The notes under the pieces were generated by a model. It searched no databases. It saw nothing but the letters and a program-made list of their open reading frames with translations, and was not told the DNA's origin. From NCBI GenBank assembly GCA_016928775.1, contig JAFGKD010000071.1, positions 20,164 to 84,163 on the forward strand: DNA of 64,000 nt, written 5' to 3'. The first letter of the stretch is position 1. Every line of letters starts with the position of its first letter. The stretch comes from Candidatus Zhuqueibacterota bacterium (GTDB lineage: Bacteria; Zhuqueibacterota; Zhuqueibacteria; Residuimicrobiales; Krinioviventaceae). A program made the position numbers and the translations under genes. Shown here piece after piece: positions 9,726 to 17,229 of the stretch.

Positions 9726-11318
9726 GTGAGGAACACACGAACAAACCTGAAAAAATATTTCTTGCCACTTTTTATTTGTAGTATGATAGGTCAAGTTGTT
9801 TTCGCGCAGCCACAATACAAGCTGCATATTTCCAATATTATCATTCCCGAGGACACTCGAAATCCGAACTGGCTCGGGCGCCCCACGCAAAATGATTTTA
9901 TTGTCAGGTGGGAGCTTTATGAAGCTGATGAAGCCGGCAATGTCAAGCGCGTTGATTCGTCAGGTCTATTAAATTATCGCCTCTATTGGTCAAAAGACGA
10001 TGATCAATTTCTGCATCAGGAAAATTATGTTTCTTCCGATGCCGATACAGCGGTGTTATCGGGACAAGAAGTGGATAAACGCTATTATTTTCGCGTAGAC
10101 GGTTATGATATCGACAATGACGCGCTGGTTGTGCAGTCCGACATCGCCTGGGCGACAGGCGGCAAACCGGGAGGAATTTACGCCGCGCCCGAATCCGCCA
10201 TTTCCGGCGAGAAAGAAAAAAAATCATTTCCTTTTCCTTTATTTTTTCCGGTCGCTGAGTTTTTTTCCGAAGTGTTCAACCGCCAAAATGAAGTTTATTA
10301 TAAATCAGGCCCTTTTGGCAAAATTGCTTTTACTTTACTATGGTACATTTGGATATTTAGTCTGGTCTATATTATACCATTTCGTTCTGCTAAGCAACTT
10401 TACATCGGCCGTATTTTTCCATTCAAGGGTTTGCGTTTTTTTAAATCCTATTTCGGCCGCGATCAAAATCATGATAAATACACGGCGCCGCGATTTCGAT
10501 TTGTGCTCGAAGCCTGGAAAAGAGTTATAGATAAAACGAGTGAAGCGGTTCTCGAAAGAAATGGCGACGCAAATAAAGAGAATCCATGTGACGATGAAGG
10601 TATTGAGAGCATCGACAAAAAATTCTATGACTATTTTAAAATAAATGGCGCACCGGCGCTCAAAGTATTAAAGGCGGCTTTGCTCTTTAATCCGAAAAAT
10701 TCGGATCAGGAAGACAAAGGTGAGCTGAAGAGGAATATAAAAAAATATTTTGGTGAAGGCGCGGTTTTTGGTGATATCATAACAAAACCTCTTAAAATTA
10801 CGACCAGGGATGGTGAATTTCAGTTGACCTGGCCGGAAGTTTCGCATGACCTATTCGATTCATCGGCTGGGCCGATGGTTGAGTATCCTACGGTGCAAAT
10901 CCTAGCAGCGGGTTTGCAAAATCATATCACCAACGGCTCGCATTGGCAGCATGTTTCCGAGGAGGTCGACCGCGCCATTGAGAACCGCGCCAACTCGGAA
11001 ATCGAGCTCCTGAAAGAAAAGTCGGGTATTGAATGGCTGTGGAATCTGGGTGCCCTTAGCCCGCTGATTGGCTTGTTCGGCACCGTCACCGGCATAACGC
11101 GTGTTTTTGGCGAGATACGTGGTATGGAAAAAACGACAACACAGCTGGAGCTTGTGGAAAAATTGTCGAGCGGCATTTTTGAGGCCTTGTGGACGACCAT
11201 CTACGGCTTGATGGCTGGAATTGTATTGATGATGATCTTTTACTATTTTAAAAATATTCTCGATTGGATCGCCAATAAATGGCAAGACCTTGCTGTCAGC
11301 ATAACTGAAAAATTATAA
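9726..11318 (+). CDS. MotA/TolQ/ExbB-type proton channel with exported FnIII-like head
   Basis: A GTG start at 9726 is chosen because TAGGAGG lies 6 nt upstream. The 530-aa protein has a signal-like N-terminus (cleavage near VFAQ) and a ~150-aa FnIII-like region. TM1 spans about residues 199-219, followed by an unusually long (~220 aa) probably cytoplasmic loop. TM2 (~440-460) carries the TolQ/ExbB motif LSPLIGLFGTVTG and TM3 (~490-508) carries TTIYGLMAGI. The conserved threonines lining the TolQ/ExbB channel are present. By family it forms a pentameric inner-membrane stator that couples proton flow to motion of an ExbD/TonB-like partner. Canonical ExbB is about 240 aa, so the periplasmic head and enlarged loop are unusual. 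Two exbD-like genes follow at once. Confidence 0.9.
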   Translation: MRNTRTNLKKYFLPLFICSMIGQVVFAQPQYKLHISNIIIPEDTRNPNWLGRPTQNDFIVRWELYEADEAGNVKRVDSSGLLNYRLYWSKDDDQFLHQENYVSSDADTAVLSGQEVDKRYYFRVDGYDIDNDALVVQSDIAWATGGKPGGIYAAPESAISGEKEKKSFPFPLFFPVAEFFSEVFNRQNEVYYKSGPFGKIAFTLLWYIWIFSLVYIIPFRSAKQLYIGRIFPFKGLRFFKSYFGRDQNHDKYTAPRFRFVLEAWKRVIDKTSEAVLERNGDANKENPCDDEGIESIDKKFYDYFKINGAPALKVLKAALLFNPKNSDQEDKGELKRNIKKYFGEGAVFGDIITKPLKITTRDGEFQLTWPEVSHDLFDSSAGPMVEYPTVQILAAGLQNHITNGSHWQHVSEEVDRAIENRANSEIELLKEKSGIEWLWNLGALSPLIGLFGTVTGITRVFGEIRGMEKTTTQLELVEKLSSGIFEALWTTIYGLMAGIVLMMIFYYFKNILDWIANKWQDLAVSITEKL

Positions 11319-11328
11319 ACGATCGACC

Positions 11329-11979
11329 ATGAAAATAAAAAAACTGCAAACCGACGTGAAACGAGAGCTCGAGCTGCCGACATTGGTCGACATGGTGTTT
11401 TTGCTGCTCATCTTTTTTATCGCAACCTTGTCGCTCTCATCCGGCGGTGATCCGCAAGCGCCGTCTCCGGAAGATGAGAAAAGGTTCGATCTGCCGCAAG
11501 CGATGGGAAAGACGATCAAGACTGAGGGCGGCAAGCTCACTACACTCTTGTTTCAAATACAGTACGCGTCCCTTGATGATCCTGCGAGCCCGAAAGTCCT
11601 GTTCGTCCTGTGGCCGGATGAAAAGGGTGAACGTACAGAAGCTGAGGCTTTGAAAGCGATTCAAAATGAGATCGCGCAAGTGCCGCCGGACACGAGCCAT
11701 TACGCCAGGTTTCCACAAAATTTTCTGGACATGACGCCAAATGAGATGAAAAGGCATTGGGCTTTTCATCTCATTGCCGAAAGCATCGAAAAATACAAGA
11801 GCATGACGAGCGGTCCGGCTGTACGCGAAATTGAAATTAGAGCGATCAAGGATACAGAATTTAAAATCATCAACTATATTCTGACCGAGTGCAGCGGCGA
11901 TGAAAACACTGAAGATGAAATCAGCAAGATCAATTTTCGTGTCCTTGTGCCGGAGACAACAACCGGGGAGGCGAGCTAA
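11329..11979 (+). CDS. ExbD/TolR-type biopolymer transport protein (first copy)
   Basis: This 216-aa protein begins 10 nt after the ExbB-like gene. It has a short basic cytoplasmic N-terminus and one TM helix around residues 20-42. The helix holds the conserved proton-relay aspartate in PTLVDMVFLLLIFF (Asp near residue 24; compare PFIDVMLVLL in ExbD). The remaining ~170 residues are a periplasmic domain longer than in standard ExbD (~140 aa total). By family, two ExbD-type subunits sit inside the ExbB-type pentamer. The stop codon overlaps the next start (TAATG), indicating translational coupling with the second exbD-like gene. The periplasmic region is divergent, so its target cannot be named. 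Confidence 0.9.
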   Translation: MKIKKLQTDVKRELELPTLVDMVFLLLIFFIATLSLSSGGDPQAPSPEDEKRFDLPQAMGKTIKTEGGKLTTLLFQIQYASLDDPASPKVLFVLWPDEKGERTEAEALKAIQNEIAQVPPDTSHYARFPQNFLDMTPNEMKRHWAFHLIAESIEKYKSMTSGPAVREIEIRAIKDTEFKIINYILTECSGDENTEDEISKINFRVLVPETTTGEAS

Positions 11980-12578
11980 TGGCATTTAAAAACATGGATG
12001 AGAAAAAACGCAAGCCGCAGCTCCACTCACTGATCGATATGACATTTATTCTGCTGCTGTTTTTTTTGGTCACCAGTATGATCGCGCAACTCGCAGAAAC
12101 CGAACAAAAGCTGGCGATCCCGACGCCCGAAAACAAGCCCGGCCGCGCGCAAATACTGCTTCAGTTCATCGACGAAAATCAGGTGCTTTTTTTAGACGAA
12201 TCTGCAAGCTCGATTGTTGATTATGTGGAAAATTTGTACGGCTTTCGAAGTGAAGAATTTCGAAAAGGCCAGATTATCAGAATGCTGTTCTCGGACAAAC
12301 GATTTATGAAATCAAAAGCAGAACTCTTGCAGCATTTAACCGAATTAAAGTCGACGGTTCGCGAAAGAGGGCAAAGTTATTTTATCCTCATTCGTTGTCC
12401 GGATGATCTCCCGTATTATCACGTGATCGATGTCATCCAGACGATTTCCGATGAGTCGAATCTGCAGTACGGCTGTGTTGGCGGTTCCATCGATGATATC
12501 CAGGGCGCGCGCCGCATTTATCTCAGGCAGCAAAGTGAGAATGGCGTGTTGAAAGATAATCTTTACATTGATTTTTAA
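11979..12578 (+). CDS. ExbD/TolR-type biopolymer transport protein (second copy)
   Basis: The 199-aa product starts at an ATG overlapping the stop of the preceding gene by one base. A single TM helix (about residues 16-40) contains LHSLIDMTFILLLFFLVTS with the conserved aspartate. The periplasmic part differs clearly from that of the first copy, so this is a diverged paralogue rather than a recent duplicate. Paired, non-identical ExbD genes next to one ExbB gene suggest an ExbD heterodimer in the channel, as proposed for other ExbB-D1-D2 operons. A single-pass TonB-like gene follows after 24 nt. Confidence 0.9.
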   Translation: MAFKNMDEKKRKPQLHSLIDMTFILLLFFLVTSMIAQLAETEQKLAIPTPENKPGRAQILLQFIDENQVLFLDESASSIVDYVENLYGFRSEEFRKGQIIRMLFSDKRFMKSKAELLQHLTELKSTVRERGQSYFILIRCPDDLPYYHVIDVIQTISDESNLQYGCVGGSIDDIQGARRIYLRQQSENGVLKDNLYIDF

Positions 12579-12602
12579 TCATGCAATAAGGTATATTGCC
12601 AC

Positions 12603-13229
12603 ATGATGGTTGCAAACTCAAATCAACAGCGCAAAAAACGTTTGTTTCTACTTGCTGGAGTAGCTTTCCTGATCATCATTGTCCTTGCCGTTTATTTTTT
12701 GCGCTTCATCGGTCTGGACTACGATGAGGTGAGCCTCCAGTCATTTGCGATCGAAGATGCGTTGGTTATTCCGCCACGTCCGGGGACGCAGAGTATCGTC
12801 ATAAGCGGTCCGGAAATTCGCGAACAGTTTTTTGGCATCGATCTGAGCGCTCCCGGCATTCGGCCGCTTGTTTGGCAGGAGCTTGAGGCATTGGAACAAA
12901 CAACCTGGGTGACCATTCGAGCACAAGTCCTGGAAAATGGCCAGTTGTCTTTTAGCAAAGCTAATAATGATGTCAAAGATGCCGGGCAATCAGCTCCATC
13001 GCTTTATATACAAAATGTTCTCCGCACATGGACCTATTTCCCGAATAAGACAGGGACGATTCTCTTTTATTTTCATGTGGGTGCAGTCGGCAAAAAGGTG
13101 ACAATAGACGTGAGCGGCTTGAAAAAGAGCCCCGGCATTTCGGCAAAAATCCCGGTTGTCGATAGAGGATTGCATTACATCAAGGGATTGAATGCGAGCG
13201 AAATCGTCAAAGGTAAAGTCGATTTTTAG
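12603..13229 (+). CDS. TonB-like single-pass energy-transducer candidate
   Basis: The 208-aa protein has a basic N-terminus (QQRKKR) and one TM helix at about residues 15-37, leaving ~170 residues in the periplasm. The segment around residues 98-165 (TWVTIRAQVLENGQLSF, then IQNVLRTWTYFP and GTILFYFHV) has the strand-helix-strand pattern of a TonB C-terminal domain, but there is no proline-rich spanner. It follows an ExbB-ExbD-ExbD set, the position where tonB is expected. I infer that it transmits force from the channel to an outer-membrane or periplasmic partner. The alternative start ATG 12606 is possible. The TonB assignment rests on pattern and context only. Confidence 0.6.
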   Translation: MMVANSNQQRKKRLFLLAGVAFLIIIVLAVYFLRFIGLDYDEVSLQSFAIEDALVIPPRPGTQSIVISGPEIREQFFGIDLSAPGIRPLVWQELEALEQTTWVTIRAQVLENGQLSFSKANNDVKDAGQSAPSLYIQNVLRTWTYFPNKTGTILFYFHVGAVGKKVTIDVSGLKKSPGISAKIPVVDRGLHYIKGLNASEIVKGKVDF

Positions 13230-13256
13230 CAGCGTTTGAATATGTTGAGGAATAAT

Positions 13257-16200
13257 ATGTCAATAAAGTTTTTGTCTCACTCTACCTGGATTCTATGTGC
13301 ATTTATTTTTATGAGCGGAGCGCGGGCGCAGGATTACGCAACATCCCGCTGGATGGAGCTTTACAACAAGGGAGATTATACTGCCGCGATAGAGGAAATA
13401 CCACAATGGCTGCAAACGGTCCCTGATCCCAACAAAGGTATTCCACTCTATTTTCTCGGTGAAAGTTATTACAATCTGGCTTTAGTCGAAAAAAATGCTA
13501 CGAGAGCGATATCCTATTTTCGCAATGCCCTGACGAACTTGAATGAGAGCTTGACGCGTGCTGATCTCCGGGTCAGTAACTCCAAACACACAGCCGCTTA
13601 CAGGAAAGGATGGGCGCAATTCAGGTTGGCTGAGTTGGGTGCGGATAAACCGGACGAACTATTCAAAGGTGCATACAACGCGTTTGATGCGGTGGAGCGG
13701 CAGGCACCACAAGAACTGCTCGTCGAGAGTGCTTATATGGCCGGTGAAGCAAGGCTGCGCCAGGCGCAGATGCTGAGATATCAAGTGCTCAGTCAGCAGA
13801 CTATGGTTTCCGATGTCAACAATATTGTGGGTCTACTGAATGAAGCAGCACAAAAATTTCGTCAAGTCGTTGATCCGCAAAATACCCTGAATGAGCTCAA
13901 ACCGGCAGCTCAAATTCGACTGAGCGATGTTTACTATGAATATGGAAAAGTCTATCAAGGGTTGACACAAGATATATTTGCGCAAGTGAGTGATCAGAAT
14001 AAAAAAAGTGATGCTGCTGCGACCGTTAAAGATTATTTAGCCAAAGCCGGCTATGAAAATGTTGCCAATCTTATGACGGCGGAAGCGCGAAAAACCGCGC
14101 AATCTGCACTGATCTACTCCGAGGCAATGAAGCTTTTGGATGTGCACCTCACCCAGCCGGGCGAAAATTCTTCCTTGAATTTTACCAACAAAATCGGTGC
14201 TGTGGCTGCTGAATTATATCGATCTGAAGTATTGTTTCGTATTGGCAACCACGATCAAGCGGAAAAGGAGTTGAGCGAAGGTCCTTTTCAGCGGCTGAGC
14301 ATGGAAGGCAGTCTTTATGCCAGAGCAGCGCGCGAGATTCCGGAAGCTTACTATTGGCTGGGTATGGTTCAATCGGTCTATTCGTCAAGTCAAAATGCCG
14401 CCCTCGCGAGCTTTAATTCGTTTCTCGAACGAGCTGTAAGCACGTCGACTGTGCGGCAACAGATTTTACGCGAGGATGCGTTACTTCGACGTTACAGTCT
14501 TGATTTGAATCGGATTATGCAGTTAGACCAGTCCAGGTCGAAACTGACTCAACTTGAACAGCTAGAAAAAAGCATTAGCGATTTTTCTCCTCAGGTAACA
14601 CGCGTGCAAAGGCAAAAAGATGATTTATTGGCCAATGTCCGACTTTCCAAAGAGATAATCAGCGGCGGCAACAGAAGCGATGATGAGATTGCCGGACAAA
14701 TTTATCGCAATATTCTCAATGGAAATATTGACCTGGCTATTGGACGACTCAATGAACTGTTGCCGCAAGCCGCCTCAACAACTGATTTGAGTCGGGCGAG
14801 TTATCTCAAAATCCTTCGCATACTCGCCCTCATTTTGGAGGAGCAGCGAAAAGATGAGTCTTTGTTCTATCGCGGCATTATAACGTCTCTGGAAGCAGAA
14901 ATAAGCCCAACCGCATCCGAAAAACAAAATTTATTCCGGACATCAGCAAAGTATTTGCAATCCGTCGGCGACAAGTATAAAGATGAAGCCCGCTATATCC
15001 GCGGTCGCTCGCTGTTTTACGCCGGCGACTATGATGAAGCCGTTGATGTATTGACCAAAGTCGTGAACGAAACCCAAAGCCTGCGAGCGCTCTATTTTTT
15101 GGGTGAATACTTTCGCGAGCAGGAAAATGGCGTGGCGGCGAAAAAATGTTACGACACCATCAAGCAAAAAACCGAGAGTGGTTCCTACTGGTTTCGCAAA
15201 GCGGACGCTTCGATCTCGCTGCTCACCACGAGTGCCGGTGATGAGAGACCTCTCAGAGGAATAGCGTATGCAAATGTCAAATTTCCCGATGCGACAGTAT
15301 TTGATAATGCGAATAAACCCCTCTACTATGAGGGATTAGCCGATTATAATTATTTGCGTACCAAACTGGCCCAGGAGGCCAAAGAATTGCTCATGCAGTT
15401 TGGTTTGCCAAAACGTTCACTTTACCCGTCACAGAACAGGATTGCTCATTCCATGCTGTTGAGCGAACCCACCTTTAGCGAGATCGTTGTGCCGATTGAT
15501 GACCGTCCGTCTGCGATTAATTCCGGGCTTCGTCTTGTTCTCATCCCACCCGTCGGCATCAACGCGGAATCGTTTCAGGTGAGTTTGAACGAACAGCCGC
15601 TCACGGCCACCGCCGGCGTTTACATGCAGGATCAAATTCAGCTCAACTCGACGGCAGTGATCAAAGTGAGCAAGTCAGGATTTTATCCCTTTATCAGCGC
15701 GCATACTTTTGTAAATCCTGGTGTCGATTCTGTTTTTGTCGTGCCGACAAAGGAATTAAAGTTTTCCGGCGGTCGGAGAGTCGACTTTGAAAATGCTGTC
15801 TTTCTCAACGATCGCCTGGACAAAAATATCATTCTGCCGCGCGCGGTAGCGCTGTCACCTAAATCAACCCTCTATAAAGAAATCGCACAAAATCCGTCGG
15901 TTCGCGATTATGCCTATCACCCGGAACTAAAAGCCTTTCTGGTGGTTGATGCCAAAAATAATCGCATCCTGCAATTAGCGGATAATGCTACGCTCGATCA
16001 GGGGCTTGAGTTTTCGATGGAGTCCGGCGATGGTCACGGCCGACTCGACAGCCCCGAGGGTATTGCAGTTGATTCTGACGGCAATATCTACATCGCCGAT
16101 TGGGGGAACCACCGGATATTGGCCGTTGACAAGAACAAAAAGCTCATTCGCAGCATTGGTACGTATGGGGCTAACAATGTGGTTGGCGACCCGGCAAAAT

Positions 16201-16484
16201 TGATCTATCCCACCCGTATTGCAGTCGGTGAGAATCCACAAGGAATTTCACATAACGGCAAGACGGTGAAAACCGAGCGCTACTTGTTTGTCGCTGATCG
16301 TAACGGCGTTTCTCTTTTGGATGAGCGCGGTCATTTTCTCGATAGCGTGATTTCCGCGACAACTTCTCCCTATCCGGCGGGTGATTTTTACGGCCTCGCA
16401 ACGGAAGGCTATGGCGAGAAATTTAAAATCTATCTGGCGAATCGACAAAGAGGCGAAATTCAGCTATTTGAGGCGAATGAGTAG
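13257..16484 (+). CDS. Large exported TPR protein with C-terminal NHL-type propeller
   Basis: ATG 13257 is preferred over TTG 13236 and ATG 13242 because GAGG lies 6 nt upstream and the product then opens directly with a signal peptide (MSIKFLSHST..., cleavage near ARAQ). The mature protein is ~1050 aa. The N-terminal ~650 residues are helical TPR-like repeats (YNKGDYTAAIEEIP, YAGDYDEAVDVLTKVV). A small beta domain with a PEGA-like look follows (LRLVLIPPVG, near residues 755-850). The C-terminus has NHL repeats (LDSPEGIAVDSDGNIYIADWGNHRI). Such proteins are periplasmic or surface scaffolds. It ends the ExbB-D-D-TonB-like operon, 27 nt after the preceding gene, and is probably a structural partner of that complex. 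No sorting domain is visible. Confidence 0.85.
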   Translation: MSIKFLSHSTWILCAFIFMSGARAQDYATSRWMELYNKGDYTAAIEEIPQWLQTVPDPNKGIPLYFLGESYYNLALVEKNATRAISYFRNALTNLNESLTRADLRVSNSKHTAAYRKGWAQFRLAELGADKPDELFKGAYNAFDAVERQAPQELLVESAYMAGEARLRQAQMLRYQVLSQQTMVSDVNNIVGLLNEAAQKFRQVVDPQNTLNELKPAAQIRLSDVYYEYGKVYQGLTQDIFAQVSDQNKKSDAAATVKDYLAKAGYENVANLMTAEARKTAQSALIYSEAMKLLDVHLTQPGENSSLNFTNKIGAVAAELYRSEVLFRIGNHDQAEKELSEGPFQRLSMEGSLYARAAREIPEAYYWLGMVQSVYSSSQNAALASFNSFLERAVSTSTVRQQILREDALLRRYSLDLNRIMQLDQSRSKLTQLEQLEKSISDFSPQVTRVQRQKDDLLANVRLSKEIISGGNRSDDEIAGQIYRNILNGNIDLAIGRLNELLPQAASTTDLSRASYLKILRILALILEEQRKDESLFYRGIITSLEAEISPTASEKQNLFRTSAKYLQSVGDKYKDEARYIRGRSLFYAGDYDEAVDVLTKVVNETQSLRALYFLGEYFREQENGVAAKKCYDTIKQKTESGSYWFRKADASISLLTTSAGDERPLRGIAYANVKFPDATVFDNANKPLYYEGLADYNYLRTKLAQEAKELLMQFGLPKRSLYPSQNRIAHSMLLSEPTFSEIVVPIDDRPSAINSGLRLVLIPPVGINAESFQVSLNEQPLTATAGVYMQDQIQLNSTAVIKVSKSGFYPFISAHTFVNPGVDSVFVVPTKELKFSGGRRVDFENAVFLNDRLDKNIILPRAVALSPKSTLYKEIAQNPSVRDYAYHPELKAFLVVDAKNNRILQLADNATLDQGLEFSMESGDGHGRLDSPEGIAVDSDGNIYIADWGNHRILAVDKNKKLIRSIGTYGANNVVGDPAKLIYPTRIAVGENPQGISHNGKTVKTERYLFVADRNGVSLLDERGHFLDSVISATTSPYPAGDFYGLATEGYGEKFKIYLANRQRGEIQLFEANE

Positions 16485-16701
16485 GCGACGCGGCCTTTGG
16501 CCGCAGCAAAAAAATATTAGTACCACCCAGACCATAGAGAAACTTGGCGCGGCCAAGGGCCGCAACCAACGAGATCACGGAGAAAAATGCGCCTCCGCGT
16601 CTTTGCACCAGTAAAAAAATTACGCAAAGGATCAAATCCAAAAAAAATGTTGGACGAAAGCGTTCGAGGTGTTAAATTCTGCCGGTTGTAAAAAAAAAGC
16701 G
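16485..16701. repeat. Intergenic repeats with two GCGGCCnnnGGCCGC palindromes
   Basis: This gap has two 15-bp palindromes, at 16490-16504 (spacer TTT) and 16549-16563 (spacer AAG). They are followed by a CACGGAG...CTCCGCGTCTTTGC stretch of the kind that recurs between genes in this window. A third copy of the palindrome is at 44080-44094. Neither palindrome is followed by a T-run on the + strand, so they are not called as terminators. Confidence 0.7.
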
Positions 16702-17139
16702 ATGAAAAAAACAATTAACATATTGTTTTGTTTACTCTACCTCGCCTCGTCGGTCGGTTATGCGAGCATTGAGCACTATTGCCACGCCATGCATCAGCAG
16801 TCGGCGCACAGTGGCGGTCGCTGGTGTGCGCTCTCGTGCTGTGGGGAGACCGCAACATTGCCCGCGGGAATGTCCACCCATTGCTGTGTTGCCGATGCCC
16901 CTGCTGAGCAAAAAGAAAAAGCGGACGAGGCACTCAATTCGGCCAAATGCTGCGAAAACATCAGCAGCTATCACCAAATCGATGACTCTTCCACTCGCGA
17001 ATCGAACCCGAACATAATCTCGGTTGGTGATGAAGCCGTGATTTTTTTATCGCCGGATCTTGACAATTGGACTATTTATCGGCCTACAAACCTTCTCACT
17101 GATCCATCATTCCAGTTGAACCTCCCCCTGCTGAATTGA
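16702..17139 (+). CDS. Small secreted Cys-rich protein, HYC_CC_PP-like
   Basis: The start at ATG 16702 gives a clean signal peptide (MKKTINILFCLLYLASSVGYA) and a 145-aa product; a frame extending upstream to 16669 lacks this. After the cleavage site come EHYCHAM, LSCCGE, HCC and KCCEN motifs, with many His and Cys residues spaced for metal or disulfide chemistry. This matches, as I recall it, the small Bacteroidetes family labelled HYC_CC_PP, whose genes sit next to TonB-dependent receptors. The next gene, 90 nt downstream, is such a receptor and itself carries an ACCNMAESF motif. A periplasmic role in handling copper or another soft metal is inferred from residues and context, not demonstrated. 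Confidence 0.65.
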   Translation: MKKTINILFCLLYLASSVGYASIEHYCHAMHQQSAHSGGRWCALSCCGETATLPAGMSTHCCVADAPAEQKEKADEALNSAKCCENISSYHQIDDSSTRESNPNIISVGDEAVIFLSPDLDNWTIYRPTNLLTDPSFQLNLPLLN

Positions 17140-17229
17140 TCGCGCATCTGCGACTGATCAATTTTCAGCGCCGCATTTTCTTCACAATCCATTGTGATGC
17201 GGCAGGGCATCTATTTACGGAGGTTCAAG

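Noticed and set aside
16490..16563. Terminator for the TPR-NHL gene
   Set aside because: The palindromes lack a following T-run on the + strand and recur at 44080-44094 away from any gene end, so they are treated as repeats.
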